Assembly: GCF_004762035.2 (NCBI RefSeq)
Contig: NZ_SIJK02000003.1
Span: forward strand, 62,001-126,000
From: Candidatus Chloroploca mongolica
GTDB taxonomy: Bacteria > Chloroflexota > Chloroflexia > Chloroflexales > Chloroflexaceae
Direction of reading: 5' to 3'
DNA length: 64,000 nt
Shown here: positions 1 through 8,433 of the stretch, piece after piece
Position numbering within the stretch: the first letter of the stretch is position 1
How the letters are laid out: each line of letters begins with the position of its first letter
Program-made: the position numbers and the translations under genes
Notes under the pieces: model-generated
What the model was told of the DNA's origin: nothing
What the model saw: the letters and a program-made list of their open reading frames with translations, nothing else
The model's database searches: none

Positions 1-1
1 A

Positions 2-409
2 ACGCCACGTGAGGCGATCGCTGCTGGCCGTGTGGTTATGCAACCAGCCACGCTGGCCTTGCTTCTGCAGGGTGGGATGCCCAAAGGCGATGTGCTCGCC
101 ACTGCTCGCATCGCGGGCATTATGGCAGCCAAACGTGTCCCCGAGTTGATTCCGCTGTGCCATACGCTCTTGCTCACCCACGTTCATATCACGATCGAAC
201 CCCTCGTTGATGCGCCCGCCCTCGATATTCAGGCAACGGTACGCACAACGGGTCAGACTGGGGTCGAGATCGAGGCCCTGACCGCCGTGAGTGTCGCGGC
301 CCTTACGATCTATGATATGTGCAAAGCGGTTGATCGCACCATGCGCATTACTGATGTCCGCCTGCTCGAAAAACGCGGTGGACGCAGTGGCGAGATGGTG
401 CTTGAATAA
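2..409 (+). CDS. moaC: Cyclic pyranopterin monophosphate synthase MoaC (3' part)
   Basis: The gene enters from the left edge, so its start is missing; the reading frame is open from base 2 ([15 protein letters not shown]...). MoaC converts the GTP-derived 3',8-cyclo intermediate into cyclic pyranopterin monophosphate, the first committed step of molybdenum cofactor synthesis in the cytoplasm. Visible family hallmarks are the [11 protein letters not shown] segment, the active-site-like IPLCHTL motif, the [23 protein letters not shown] block with the conserved Asp/Lys region, and the C-terminal GGRSG. The usual family length is about 160 residues, so roughly 25 residues lie outside the window. 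No other moa gene is visible next to it. The call is secure. Confidence 0.95.
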   Translation, partial: TPREAIAAGRVVMQPATLALLLQGGMPKGDVLATARIAGIMAAKRVPELIPLCHTLLLTHVHITIEPLVDAPALDIQATVRTTGQTGVEIEALTAVSVAALTIYDMCKAVDRTMRITDVRLLEKRGGRSGEMVLE

Positions 410-425
410 GCCTACAGTCTTCTTG

Positions 426-454
426 TTGACATTGTACAAATGTTCTGTTATACT
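426..454 (+). promoter_or_regulatory. Sigma-70-type promoter for the small gene at 542
   Basis: TTGACA (426-431) and TATACT (449-454) are separated by exactly 17 bp. The predicted start of transcription is near 461, giving a leader of about 80 nt. It shows that the 542 gene is transcribed separately from moaC. Confidence 0.75.
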
Positions 455-541
455 CAAGCGACAAGCAGAGGTTTCTACGTAACTGTTAGTGTCGGGCAAG
501 GCGCTCGTGCGTCGCAACTTGTCTGGCTACAAAGGTCTGTG

Positions 542-844
542 ATGATGAATGTGCAAAGCCCGCCCTTTCTCGTCTGGTATGATGATAACCCCAAGATCAC
601 TGTTACCCAGAAGATCGAGGCGGCTATTGCCGCGTATGGTCATCGTTTCCGTGGGGTTCAACCAACCCTGGTGCTCGTCAATGAAGCTGAAGTGACTGAA
701 CTCCAGGGCGTTGAGGTGCGTAGTGCTACCAATGTCCGTCGCCATACCTACTGGGTTGGGCTCGACGAGCAGACCGCCGCTGCGCTCCCCTCTCCCGAAA
801 CGGCGCCGCTCAAACCTGCACCGGCCTCGCGCCGCAAAAAGTGA
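542..844 (+). CDS. Small conserved-looking hypothetical protein
   Basis: Unrecognised protein of about 100 residues. The start at ATG 542 (or the adjacent ATG 545) is preferred because AAAGG lies at 531-535 and a strong promoter lies 90 bp upstream. The N-terminal part (FLVWYDDNPK, then a predicted helix KIEAAIAAYGHRF and a strand PTLVLVNEAEV) looks like a compact alpha/beta domain of about 70 residues. The tail from about residue 80 is rich in Pro, Ala and Thr and ends in a basic RRKK, so it is probably disordered. No catalytic motif or membrane segment is visible. The function is unknown. Confidence 0.6.
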   Translation: MMNVQSPPFLVWYDDNPKITVTQKIEAAIAAYGHRFRGVQPTLVLVNEAEVTELQGVEVRSATNVRRHTYWVGLDEQTAAALPSPETAPLKPAPASRRKK

Positions 845-937
845 TCCGCGACCGCTCATCTGAAATATCGTTATTGCTTCTCTCCGCGCCTCCGCGTTAA
901 AGAAGCAGCCTGGATGTAACGTAGGCGTGCTGCGGCG

Positions 938-1693
938 CTAACTCACCTCGATCCGTTGCCCGTCACGCCCGATCTCTGCCTGTCCCAAAAACCCACCCGC
1001 CCGTATCGCCGCTAGGGCTTGCTCTTCAGCCATCGTCCAGCGTGGGCTATAGTGAACCAGAACCAGGCGCTTTACCCCCGCCTCCGCCGCTACTGCTCCG
1101 GCTTGCTTGGGTGAGCTGTGTCCTTCAAACGGCTCAGCTGTGGTCGCTTCATGGATAAGCACCGTTGCTCCGCTGGCAAGTTCCTGCACTTCAGGGCTCG
1201 GTTCGGTATCTGCCGAATAGACCAGCGCTTGCCCGGTTGCGCTCTGTTCAAAGCGCAGGGCAAGGCACGGGCGGCTATGTCTGGCCGGTGCGGTCAGTAG
1301 GTGCCAGCCCTCATCAAGCGCAAGACGACTGCCTGGCGGCAACTTTTGCCACTCGAGTGGCACATGGTATTCGACCTGCATCGCCCCCATCGTCGCTTGT
1401 ACGATTGCCAGTGTTGCATCGAGACCATAGATTGGTAGCGGGTCTTCCCGTCCTGCTAGGCGCATACTAAAGACCAGCCCGGGTAACCCGTTGATATGGT
1501 CACAATGGCTATGGGTCAACACAATCCCGGCTAACTTCTGCGGATCAATCCCGGCTCGCAACAATCGCTCGTATGTGCTTCCACCTGCATCAATGAGGAG
1601 GGGGCCTCCTGGTCCATCCCATACCATATGCGTATTGCCCCGATCCACATCGGGCAACCCGGTGCCGGTTCCCAATAAAATCATGGTTGCCAT
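938..1693 (-). CDS. Metallo-beta-lactamase fold hydrolase, RNase Z-like
   Basis: A 251-residue protein of the MBL superfamily in the RNase Z/arylsulfatase branch. Metal ligands are visible as HSHCDH (residues about 61-66), a downstream APARHS His, SADTEP (Asp bridging the metals) and VHYSPR near the C-terminus. It lacks the extended exosite arm expected of a classical tRNase Z, so the substrate is uncertain: tRNA 3' trailer or a small phosphodiester/sulfate ester. The start at 1693 is supported by a strong GGAGG ribosome site. It is the last gene of a leftward operon, 15 bp after the response regulator. Confidence 0.8.
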   Translation of the reverse strand: MATMILLGTGTGLPDVDRGNTHMVWDGPGGPLLIDAGGSTYERLLRAGIDPQKLAGIVLTHSHCDHINGLPGLVFSMRLAGREDPLPIYGLDATLAIVQATMGAMQVEYHVPLEWQKLPPGSRLALDEGWHLLTAPARHSRPCLALRFEQSATGQALVYSADTEPSPEVQELASGATVLIHEATTAEPFEGHSSPKQAGAVAAEAGVKRLVLVHYSPRWTMAEEQALAAIRAGGFLGQAEIGRDGQRIEVS

Positions 1694-1708
1694 AGCGCAT
1701 CCCTCCTT

Positions 1709-2365
1709 CTACTGATCATCCATTGGAACCAGACGTTTGCGGAGTGCATAGATCGCCACCTGCGTGCGATCCGCCAGATGCAATTTCGAGAGGATATTGC
1801 TGAGGTGCGTTTTGGTCGTCTTTTCCGAGATGATCAGCGCTTCGGCAATCTCTTTGTTTGACATCCCCCGGGCAACCAGGCGCAACACATCCATCTCGCG
1901 GGGGGTCAATTGATCCACCGGCGCTTCGTTGGGGCGCGGTGAGCTAAATTCTTGCATCAGTTTCGTCGCGACCTCGGGGTGCAAGACGGCTTCATTGCGC
2001 TGCGCAGCACGAATGGCATGGGCCAGTTCTTCTGGTGAGATATCTTTCAGGAGGTAGGAAATCGCCCCTGCTTTGATCGCCGGAAAGACCTTTTCGTCGT
2101 CGGCGAAGCTTGTGAGCACGATCACCCTGGTGCTCGGACTCACCGCTTTCAGCCGTCGGGTTGTTTCGACTCCGTCAATCCCGGGCATGACCAGATCCAT
2201 CAGTACTACATCGGGCAATAGTTCACGCGCCACTTGCACGCCCTCTTCGCCACTTGATGCTTCGCCCACGACTTCAATATCGTCTTGCAATTCGAGGAAA
2301 TCGCGCAATCCTTGCCGGACAACGCGGTGATCGTCAATCAACATGACATTGATGGTATCCATCAA
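1709..2365 (-). CDS. Response regulator, NarL/LuxR type
   Basis: A 218-residue two-domain regulator. The receiver (residues 1-120) has the acidic pair D11/D12, phosphoacceptor D57 in VVLMDLVMPG, and K107 in YLLKD. The C-terminal LuxR-type helix-turn-helix (about 150-210) reads LTPREMDVLRLVARGMSNKEIA and then the recognition helix KTTKTHLSNILSKL. Its ATG overlaps the stop of the upstream histidine kinase by 4 nt, so the two form a translationally coupled two-component pair. The signal and regulon cannot be read from the sequence. Confidence 0.92.
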   Translation of the reverse strand: MMDTINVMLIDDHRVVRQGLRDFLELQDDIEVVGEASSGEEGVQVARELLPDVVLMDLVMPGIDGVETTRRLKAVSPSTRVIVLTSFADDEKVFPAIKAGAISYLLKDISPEELAHAIRAAQRNEAVLHPEVATKLMQEFSSPRPNEAPVDQLTPREMDVLRLVARGMSNKEIAEALIISEKTTKTHLSNILSKLHLADRTQVAIYALRKRLVPMDDQ

Positions 2366-4554
2366 GACTCCTTTCGTTCTCGCACTCGTGGTACCGTAAC
2401 CAGTACCTCCGTTCCAACGCCCAGGGTAGAGTGCAGATCCATTGTGCCGCCGATTTCGATGGCGCGCTCGCGCATGCTCAGGACACCAAGATGCCGCCCG
2501 TGGCCGGTTGGTAATGAGCCAAGATCAAAACCGGTGCCGTTGTCAGTGATGCGAACCGTGGCATGTTCAGTGGTGAACTCCAAGACAACTTTTACATGGG
2601 TGGCCGCAGCGTGTTTGATGACGTTATTCAACGCCTCCTGGACAATCCGATAGAGGGGCTGTTCTAGGTTGCGTGCCAGGCGCTCATCACCAACGACGGT
2701 CAAGCCGATGGCAATGCCTTCACGCCGTGAGAGCATCTGTGCGTGTTGTTGCAAGGCTGCCACCAGGCCTTGATCGCGTAGGGCCGGCGGGCGCAGTTGA
2801 AAAATCAGCGCACGCATTTCGGCAAGGGCCGCTGCCGAGGTCTCTTGCAAGCGTTCGAGTTGCAACGCGACGCGCTGGGGATTGCGCTCGAGTTGGGCGC
2901 GTGCCGCCTGCGATGTCAGCGTCATGCTAAAGAGTTGTTGGGTCACACTATCATGCAACTCGCGTGCCAGGCGATTCCGTTCTTCAAGCACGGCGGCTGC
3001 CTGCGCCCGTCGGTACAGATGCACATTCTCAACCGTTCCCGCCAGGATATCCGCAACCGTCTCGATCAGATGCATATCCTCTTCTGAAAAGGCATGGGCC
3101 TCGGGCGACTCAAGATTGATCAGCCCGAGAACCCGCCCACTGGCGATAATCGGCACGATTAATTCCGCGCAGGTTGCTTCACGTTCTGCTAGTCCCAGAA
3201 AATCTGGCTCTTCGGTGGCATTCGCAAAGCACAGGCTTTTTCCTTCTCGTGCTGCTCGCCCGATCAAGCCGAGGTTGAGATGCTGGCGGTAGCCGGCCAT
3301 TAACGCGGTCAAGCTGCCCTCACTTGCAACGAGGACGAGTTCGCTGGTCTCTTCGTCAATGAGAAAGAGATCAACCTGTGGGTAGCCAAACCCCTGCTGA
3401 AGCTGCGCCGTAACCTGGGGGAGACTCTGGGTCTGTTCGAGTGAACCCGACGCGATGCGCGCAATCATGTTGAGCACCGCCAGTTGATCGGCTCGCCGTT
3501 GCACCTGTTCGGCCAGTGATTGGGCTTCGGCATAGAGTTGGGCCGAGGTGATAGGTCCGCTTACCTGCGCAGCAATTGCTTCAAGCAGATCGACTTCTTC
3601 ATAGGTAAAGGCATTGGGATGGCGTGCGCCGACATTGAGCGTGCCAATCACATGGCCCCCACTGAGCAGGGGCACCACTATGCTGGAACGTGCCTCAGGA
3701 TCGGGCGGGGCATACCCTCGCTCGCCCGCCGTGTCGTTACTCAGATATGCTTGTCCCTGCACCGCTACTCGTCCGATCATCCCTTCGCCCAGGCTGAAAT
3801 GCCGTCCGACCAACTCTGGCTCGTGTGCGACGGCCGCAATTACTTCGAGTGTCCCATCCGCCCCAAGCAAGGCCAGTGAGCCGCTCCCAAAGGCCGTGCC
3901 GATCCGTTCGACGGTACGCCTCAGGATCGTCGGTCGGTCGAGGGTCGTACTCAAATCTCGCCCCAGGGCCGCCAGGAGTTGCTCTTTGGCAAGGAGGCGG
4001 GCACTGCGTTCGGCCAGGCGCACATTTTCCACCGCCATCGCGGCCTGGCGCGTGATCGCTTCGATCACGAGGACAACGCTGGAATTGATCGTGTGCTCGG
4101 GGGTGGGCAAGACAATGCTAACGACGCCGATTAAACGGGTTCCTCGTCCACGCAAGGGTACCAGCAGCGTCGCTCCATCAAGTTCCAGTTCTTCTGGATG
4201 CACCACTGCGTGTGGCTCGGATTTTAGCAGAAACGATTCACTGACCTGGTACAACGGGATCAGGAGTTCTTGGTAGGTGGAAGGAGCAAGCACCGTCTTG
4301 CGTAAGAGCGCTTCTTGTTCCGGTGTCGTGCCGGCACAGGCAACGGTCTCAAAGGCATCGGTATCAAGGTTGCGCAGCCGGACATAGACGAGTGGGCTGG
4401 CAACGACCCGACACAGGCTTTGCGCAACGTCGTGCAAGAGGCTTTCGGGTGTGTCATCAATGCGCAGGTGACTGCCCAGGGCCAGGAGATCCCCCAGAGG
4501 CAGGTGACTCATTAGATCAAGCTGGTTGTGCGTTTCTGAGCTCTGATTTTGCAT
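2362..4554 (-). CDS. Multi-GAF sensor histidine kinase (HisKA_3/NarX-like)
   Basis: A soluble sensor kinase of about 730 residues. The start at 4554 is preferred to an upstream in-frame ATG because AAGG precedes it and it avoids overlapping scpA. Three GAF-like domains can be seen (roughly residues 20-185, 205-340, 385-520), each with the characteristic I(V/I)VPL..G..(I/L)G...(N/V) block. A HisKA_3 dimerisation domain follows, with the phosphorylated His about residue 534 (RELHDSVTQQLF), then an HATPase with VIKHAAATHV (N box), DNGTGFD (G1) and GHGRHLGVLSMRERA (G2). No transmembrane segment is seen, so it senses a cytoplasmic or bound small-molecule cue. It is the partner of the overlapping regulator at 1709. 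Confidence 0.93.
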   Translation of the reverse strand: MQNQSSETHNQLDLMSHLPLGDLLALGSHLRIDDTPESLLHDVAQSLCRVVASPLVYVRLRNLDTDAFETVACAGTTPEQEALLRKTVLAPSTYQELLIPLYQVSESFLLKSEPHAVVHPEELELDGATLLVPLRGRGTRLIGVVSIVLPTPEHTINSSVVLVIEAITRQAAMAVENVRLAERSARLLAKEQLLAALGRDLSTTLDRPTILRRTVERIGTAFGSGSLALLGADGTLEVIAAVAHEPELVGRHFSLGEGMIGRVAVQGQAYLSNDTAGERGYAPPDPEARSSIVVPLLSGGHVIGTLNVGARHPNAFTYEEVDLLEAIAAQVSGPITSAQLYAEAQSLAEQVQRRADQLAVLNMIARIASGSLEQTQSLPQVTAQLQQGFGYPQVDLFLIDEETSELVLVASEGSLTALMAGYRQHLNLGLIGRAAREGKSLCFANATEEPDFLGLAEREATCAELIVPIIASGRVLGLINLESPEAHAFSEEDMHLIETVADILAGTVENVHLYRRAQAAAVLEERNRLARELHDSVTQQLFSMTLTSQAARAQLERNPQRVALQLERLQETSAAALAEMRALIFQLRPPALRDQGLVAALQQHAQMLSRREGIAIGLTVVGDERLARNLEQPLYRIVQEALNNVIKHAAATHVKVVLEFTTEHATVRITDNGTGFDLGSLPTGHGRHLGVLSMRERAIEIGGTMDLHSTLGVGTEVLVTVPRVRERKES

Positions 4555-4567
4555 CCGTACCTTGCTT

Positions 4568-5308
4568 TCATGGCCCCAGTTTGGCTCGTCCCAGGCTAAT
4601 TGGCCCGAATAAGGCCTGCTGTTCAAGCACAATCATCCGTCGTTTCAGGAGTTCAAGGACTGCCCAGAACGTGACAATCACATCTTCACGGGTGACCGAT
4701 AGCCCGAACAGATCTTCAAAACTGCACCATGCCTGGTGTTCGAGGCGCTGCTCGATCTGCTCGACAACCTCATGTACCGTCAAACGAGGCGCGAGACTCA
4801 CGACCTCTGGTTCATCAAGCGTCAATCTCAGTTGCAAACGACGCTGGATTGCCGCCAGTAACTCGGCGATGTTCTGCTTGACTAAAGGCGGCTTCAGATC
4901 GAGCTTGATGGCAATCGGGGCCGCCCGGACGAATGTTTGCCGCTCGTCATCATAACAGGCTCGTAGCCAGGCCGCGGCCTGTTGGTACCGCCGATATTCG
5001 CGCAACTGACGGGCCAGTGCTTCGGCATCATCCTCTTCCTCGCCATCTGTTGCGCGCTCTAGCCGAGTTGGCCGAGGCAAGAGCAGGCGTGATTTGATCA
5101 CCAGTAGACGCGCCGCGAGACTCACAAACTCGGCTAGCGCCCGGGGTTCTGGTGCTTCCAGCGAACGCACATACGCAAGGTACTGATCGGCCACCTGCGC
5201 CAGCGCAATCGTTGTAATATCCAACTCTTCCCGTTCGATCAGGCGTAACAGGAGATCGAGTGGCCCGGTAAAAGCCGGGAGCGTAATTTCATACTTAGTG
5301 CTGTTCAT
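4568..5308 (-). CDS. scpA: Segregation and condensation protein A (ScpA kleisin)
   Basis: A 246-residue kleisin subunit that bridges the SMC heads in the bacterial condensin complex. The family start MNSTKYEITLPAFTGPLDLLL is followed by the LIEREELDITTIALAQVADQYLAY block, the middle LLVIKSRLLLPRP segment and the C-terminal winged helix ending in LELLKRRMIVLEQ..LFGPI. The start was placed at 5308, which makes its first 14 nt overlap the end of the HD-domain gene; the longer upstream reading would be antiparallel to nothing but would duplicate that gene's DNA in another frame. An acidic insert (GEEEDDAEA) sits between the halves. scpB is not in the window. Confidence 0.93.
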   Translation of the reverse strand: MNSTKYEITLPAFTGPLDLLLRLIEREELDITTIALAQVADQYLAYVRSLEAPEPRALAEFVSLAARLLVIKSRLLLPRPTRLERATDGEEEDDAEALARQLREYRRYQQAAAWLRACYDDERQTFVRAAPIAIKLDLKPPLVKQNIAELLAAIQRRLQLRLTLDEPEVVSLAPRLTVHEVVEQIEQRLEHQAWCSFEDLFGLSVTREDVIVTFWAVLELLKRRMIVLEQQALFGPISLGRAKLGP

Positions 5309-5816
5309 CGGCCCATTTGAGCAGGGCCGCCAGGCCCGTAGGGTTTGGATCGTGATAATGACGGAGCGCCTCAACCATGATCGGTGGGCTGCCCGCCTTT
5401 GCTGCCATCTGTGCCCCTCGCCAGGCATGTTCAGCATAGATCCTGATCGGCTGCAACACTGCTCCGTGCCGCGCCACCGCCAGATAAAGCCCTGGTAGCT
5501 GTTTGAGGATCGTTGCGACGACATACCATCCGAGGGCCATTGGGCGACCATGATCATCAACTTTGCCACAGTCGTGGATCAATGCTGCCCGCCGCAACAA
5601 TGGCTCATCATAGCCTGCCGCAACCAGCGTATGATGGACATCAAGGCAATGCCGCTGATCGTAACGCGGCATGGCGTCAAAGAGACGTTGTTCTGGCTCG
5701 GTCAGGGTTGCTGCGACCAGTGCTACCTCGTCGGGCGTCAGGTTGGCACGCAGCGCAGTGCGTAACTGTGTTATGCGATAACGCCCCCTGATCTCTTCCT
5801 TCGCGTGCTGTCCCAT
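5295..5816 (-). CDS. HD-domain phosphohydrolase
   Basis: A 173-residue protein with an HD metal-dependent phosphohydrolase core: His in LDVHHTLVAAG, the LIHDCGKVDDHG signature (HD pair about residues 80-81) and downstream His in YAEHAWRGA and ALRHYHDPN. The order resembles small HDIG proteins acting on nucleotides. It is the first gene of the leftward operon ending at 938 and overlaps scpA by 14 nt. The substrate is unknown. Confidence 0.82.
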   Translation of the reverse strand: MGQHAKEEIRGRYRITQLRTALRANLTPDEVALVAATLTEPEQRLFDAMPRYDQRHCLDVHHTLVAAGYDEPLLRRAALIHDCGKVDDHGRPMALGWYVVATILKQLPGLYLAVARHGAVLQPIRIYAEHAWRGAQMAAKAGSPPIMVEALRHYHDPNPTGLAALLKWADEQH

Positions 5817-5857
5817 AACTACCGATCTCTTTTGGCTCGTCTCAACCTGATGCGTCT

Positions 5858-5886
5858 ATTATAGCGCAGCCCATGCGTCTTCTCGA
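5858..5886 (-). promoter_or_regulatory. Promoter of the HD-scpA-kinase-regulator-MBL operon
   Basis: On the minus strand TCGAGA (complement of 5881-5886) and TATAAT (complement of 5858-5863) are 17 bp apart, placing the transcript start about 35 bp upstream of the HD gene. Confidence 0.6.
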
Positions 5887-5913
5887 CTTTCCTGGCTGTC
5901 TCTCTGCCCGATA

Positions 5914-5922
5914 TGCTATAAT
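5914..5922 (+). promoter_or_regulatory. Extended -10 promoter for the gene at 5966
   Basis: TGCTATAAT is an extended -10 element (TGn plus TATAAT at 5917-5922); no good -35 is seen. The predicted transcript start near 5929 would leave ATG 5933 with almost no leader, whereas ATG 5966 has AAAGG at 5953-5957. This supports the downstream start. The promoter is divergent from the one at 5858-5886. Confidence 0.55.
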
Positions 5923-5965
5923 ACTCTGTATCATGAACCTGACCACAGCGGTAAAGGTTGATCAC

Positions 5966-7111
5966 ATGTTGTTGCACAACCCCGAAGGTATGCCGCCGAT
6001 TGTATCGAGCGTGATGGCCCGCATCGAGCGCCGTCTGCCCTATCCAGGTCAGATTCTTGTTCGTCAGGGCAGTCGTGTTGAACCTGAAGATACAATCGCC
6101 CGTACGCTCAAGCCCCTTCCTCCCTATAATGTCAATCTCGCCCGTGTGTTGCGCATCGCTCCCGATCAGCTTGAACGCGCGCTGCTTGTTCAGCCGAACA
6201 GCAAGGTTGAGGTTGGGCAGATCCTTGCGCGTGCTCCCGGGATTTTTGGGCATACCTATCAGTCGCCGGTCAACGGTGTGGTGATGGGGGTTGATGCGCA
6301 GACAGGCTATCTGACCCTTGCGCCTGATCCTATTGAACAGGCGATGCATGCGGCTGTGCGCGGTGTCGTGATGGAGGTTCGACCCTATGAGGGGGTTGTT
6401 ATCGAGACCCTCGCTGCGCAGATCTACGGCGCCTTTGGGTGTGGTGAAGAACGGAGTGGGGTGCTCCGTCTGATGGCGCTTGAGCCATCCGATATTGTCC
6501 GCCCTGATCAAATTGATGCCCGTAGTGCCTATGCGGTGCTGATCTGTGGGGCAACGATGAGCGCAGCAGCCTTGCAGCGCGCCGTTGAAGCACAGGTTCG
6601 CGGGATTATCGTCGGTAGCCTCGAAGAGGCTGCCCTCCGTGAGTTTCTGGGTTGGTCGGGTCACGCGGGTTGGCGTTTTGATGCCCATTCCTGGCAGTGG
6701 CCTGCTCCACGGATGGCCCATGATCTGCCGTTGACCCTCGTCGTTACCGAAGGCTTTGGCGTTCGTCCAATGAACCAGGAGATCTTTGAGCAGTTGAGTC
6801 TCCACGATGGGCAAGAGGCGCTGATTGATGGTCATACGATCCTCCGCCGCCCCCTCCGCCGCCCTCGGGTGGTCATTCCCCTTGGACGTGCGAATAGTGC
6901 CCAGCTCGAACCGCCTTCGCCGCACCTTCGTCCTGGGGTCAAGGTTCGTCTCCTGGATGCGCAGCATCTCGGCCAGACGGCGGTCATCCGCTCCCTCCCC
7001 GCCGCGCCCCGCCGCGTTGCCTCTGGCATGCGCCTGCCCGCGGTTGAGGTGATTGCGGCTGATCAGACCTCTTTCTGGCTCCCGCAGAGTTGTGTTGAAG
7101 TATTGGGATAA
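5966..7111 (+). CDS. Unrecognised ~380-residue protein with barrel-sandwich-like repeats
   Basis: I do not recognise this family. With the start at 5966 (AAAGG 9 bp upstream; ATG 5933 is the alternative) the product has 381 residues and no signal peptide or membrane segment. The first 120 residues show short Gly/Pro-bounded beta segments (PGQILVRQGSRVEPEDTIAR, VEVGQILARAPG, SPVNGVVMGVDAQTGYL), the style of biotinyl/lipoyl-like or RnfC-like barrel-sandwich hybrids. The middle part has alpha/beta character (AYAVLICGATMSAAAL, VRGIIVGSLEEAALREFL). The C-terminal 100 residues contain a KOW/SH3-like stretch (LRPGVKVRLLDAQHLGQTAVI). The pseudo-receiver/Roadblock gene starts 9 bp downstream, so the two are probably cotranscribed. 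Confidence 0.65.
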   Translation: MLLHNPEGMPPIVSSVMARIERRLPYPGQILVRQGSRVEPEDTIARTLKPLPPYNVNLARVLRIAPDQLERALLVQPNSKVEVGQILARAPGIFGHTYQSPVNGVVMGVDAQTGYLTLAPDPIEQAMHAAVRGVVMEVRPYEGVVIETLAAQIYGAFGCGEERSGVLRLMALEPSDIVRPDQIDARSAYAVLICGATMSAAALQRAVEAQVRGIIVGSLEEAALREFLGWSGHAGWRFDAHSWQWPAPRMAHDLPLTLVVTEGFGVRPMNQEIFEQLSLHDGQEALIDGHTILRRPLRRPRVVIPLGRANSAQLEPPSPHLRPGVKVRLLDAQHLGQTAVIRSLPAAPRRVASGMRLPAVEVIAADQTSFWLPQSCVEVLG

Positions 7112-7120
7112 AGCACTCGT

Positions 7121-8344
7121 ATGACCAAGCGCCTCCTCCTTGTTGCGGCTGACGATTCGCCTTTGCGTGCTCTGGTTCACCAGTTCGCCGATCGTATGCA
7201 GCTGCACGTCTTTTCTTCACCAAATGAGGCCCTCTGGGAAGTTCGTCTCAATCCACCCGAGGTGTTGCTCGCTGAGTGCGATCTCGCCGAGATGAGTGGC
7301 CTCGAGTTGCTTGAGATCGCGCTTTGTTTTGAAGATGCACCACGTGTGCTCCTCTATAGTTCATCCCCCGATAGTCTCTGCGCTACCGCTGAGACGATTG
7401 GGGCCTTCCGTTTCCTCCAGGGTGCGCTTGATTCCGAGCAACTCTTTGCCGTTGTTAGCCAGGCTGCCAATGCAGCCCCGTCTCCTCGCGGTGTCGATTC
7501 CTCCTTACTGCTTCCCGCTACCCCTGCCGCGCCGTCTGAGCCGCCTCCCCTCGCTTCGGCTGTTCAGGCCGCTCCTGATTATTCGCGTCAGGCAACGGTT
7601 GATCCGCCGTCCCCTCCGGCGGCACCATCACCTTCAACTGAGCCGTCAGCGCAGTCTTCCGCACTTCCTGCTGATCAACCACCGCCCCGTCGTGATTTTA
7701 CGCCGGCACGGGTGGTTCTGCCGACGATGCGCGAACGTGAAGCCGCTGCCGCTGCCGCTGCTGCCGCTGCTGCCGTCGCCGCTGCTCAGCCACCTGTGTT
7801 ATCAACGCCATCAGCGCCTGCCTCGTCTCGTCCCAGGGGCCTCGCTGCACGCAGCCGGGCTGCTGCTGCGCGGATGCCTGAACCGTCTCGCTCGCCCCTG
7901 CCACCCGCTGAGCCGCCATCGGTTGCATGGCGTGCGAGTGAAGGCAATCTTGTGGTCACCGAGCACAATATCAATGCGATTCGTACGGTGATGAGCCATG
8001 TGGCGCAGGATCTGGGTACGCAGAGCATCATTTTGACGGATCGCGCTGGGATGCCCCTTGTTGAAGTCGGAAGTTCGTATCAATTGCCGATGATGGTGGT
8101 GTTGCCGCTGCTCTCAACTGGATTTTCTACCACCGGTGAGGTTGCTCGCCAGCTTGGTGAAGAACATGGGACGAGTGTCTATATCCACGAAGGCGTGAAG
8201 ATAGATCTCTATTGCTTTGATGTCATGCAGCGTTTTCTGCTTGTCCTTGTTTTCAACAAGCAAGTGGCCCATTCCAAGCTCGGTGCCATCTGGATCAATA
8301 CCAAACGTGCTATTCGTGAATTGGATGAGATCCTCCAGCATTAA
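7121..8344 (+). CDS. Pseudo-receiver / Pro-Ala linker / Roadblock-LC7 protein
   Basis: A 407-residue protein in three parts. Residues 1-120 have a receiver fold with the acidic pair (AADDSP), but the phosphoacceptor position in VLLAECDLAEMSG appears to be Glu and the usual C-terminal Lys (FLxKP) is replaced by FLQGAL. The middle, about 130-265, is almost purely Pro, Ala and Ser with a run of about ten Ala, so it is disordered. Residues about 275-407 match the Roadblock/LC7 (MglB-like) fold: INAIRTVMSHVAQDLGTQSIILTDRAGMPL and a closing helix. Roadblock proteins regulate Ras-like GTPases, but no GTPase gene is adjacent. It follows the 5966 gene by 9 bp. A role in polarity or gliding is conjecture. 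Confidence 0.75.
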   Translation: MTKRLLLVAADDSPLRALVHQFADRMQLHVFSSPNEALWEVRLNPPEVLLAECDLAEMSGLELLEIALCFEDAPRVLLYSSSPDSLCATAETIGAFRFLQGALDSEQLFAVVSQAANAAPSPRGVDSSLLLPATPAAPSEPPPLASAVQAAPDYSRQATVDPPSPPAAPSPSTEPSAQSSALPADQPPPRRDFTPARVVLPTMREREAAAAAAAAAAAVAAAQPPVLSTPSAPASSRPRGLAARSRAAAARMPEPSRSPLPPAEPPSVAWRASEGNLVVTEHNINAIRTVMSHVAQDLGTQSIILTDRAGMPLVEVGSSYQLPMMVVLPLLSTGFSTTGEVARQLGEEHGTSVYIHEGVKIDLYCFDVMQRFLLVLVFNKQVAHSKLGAIWINTKRAIRELDEILQH

Positions 8345-8377
8345 ATGCTGGGGCCTACTGCCTCCAAGAAGCTCGCG

Positions 8378-8433
8378 TGCGCAGGGGCCATCAAGGTCAG
8401 GGCGTTAGCCCTCACTTTGGTGTCCCCTGCGCA
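8378..8433. terminator. Large inverted repeat between convergent genes
   Basis: Arms of 26 nt (8378-8403 and 8408-8433) match at 22 positions around a GTTA loop. It separates the + gene ending at 8344 from the - gene ending at 8412 and overlaps the end of the latter. A bidirectional transcription stop is likely, although there is no T-run. Confidence 0.5.

Noticed and set aside
5819..7207. 462-codon open frame on the minus strand
   Set aside because: Antisense to the 5966 gene; the composition is dominated by Arg and His with no recognisable motif. The + strand gene has a promoter and ribosome site.
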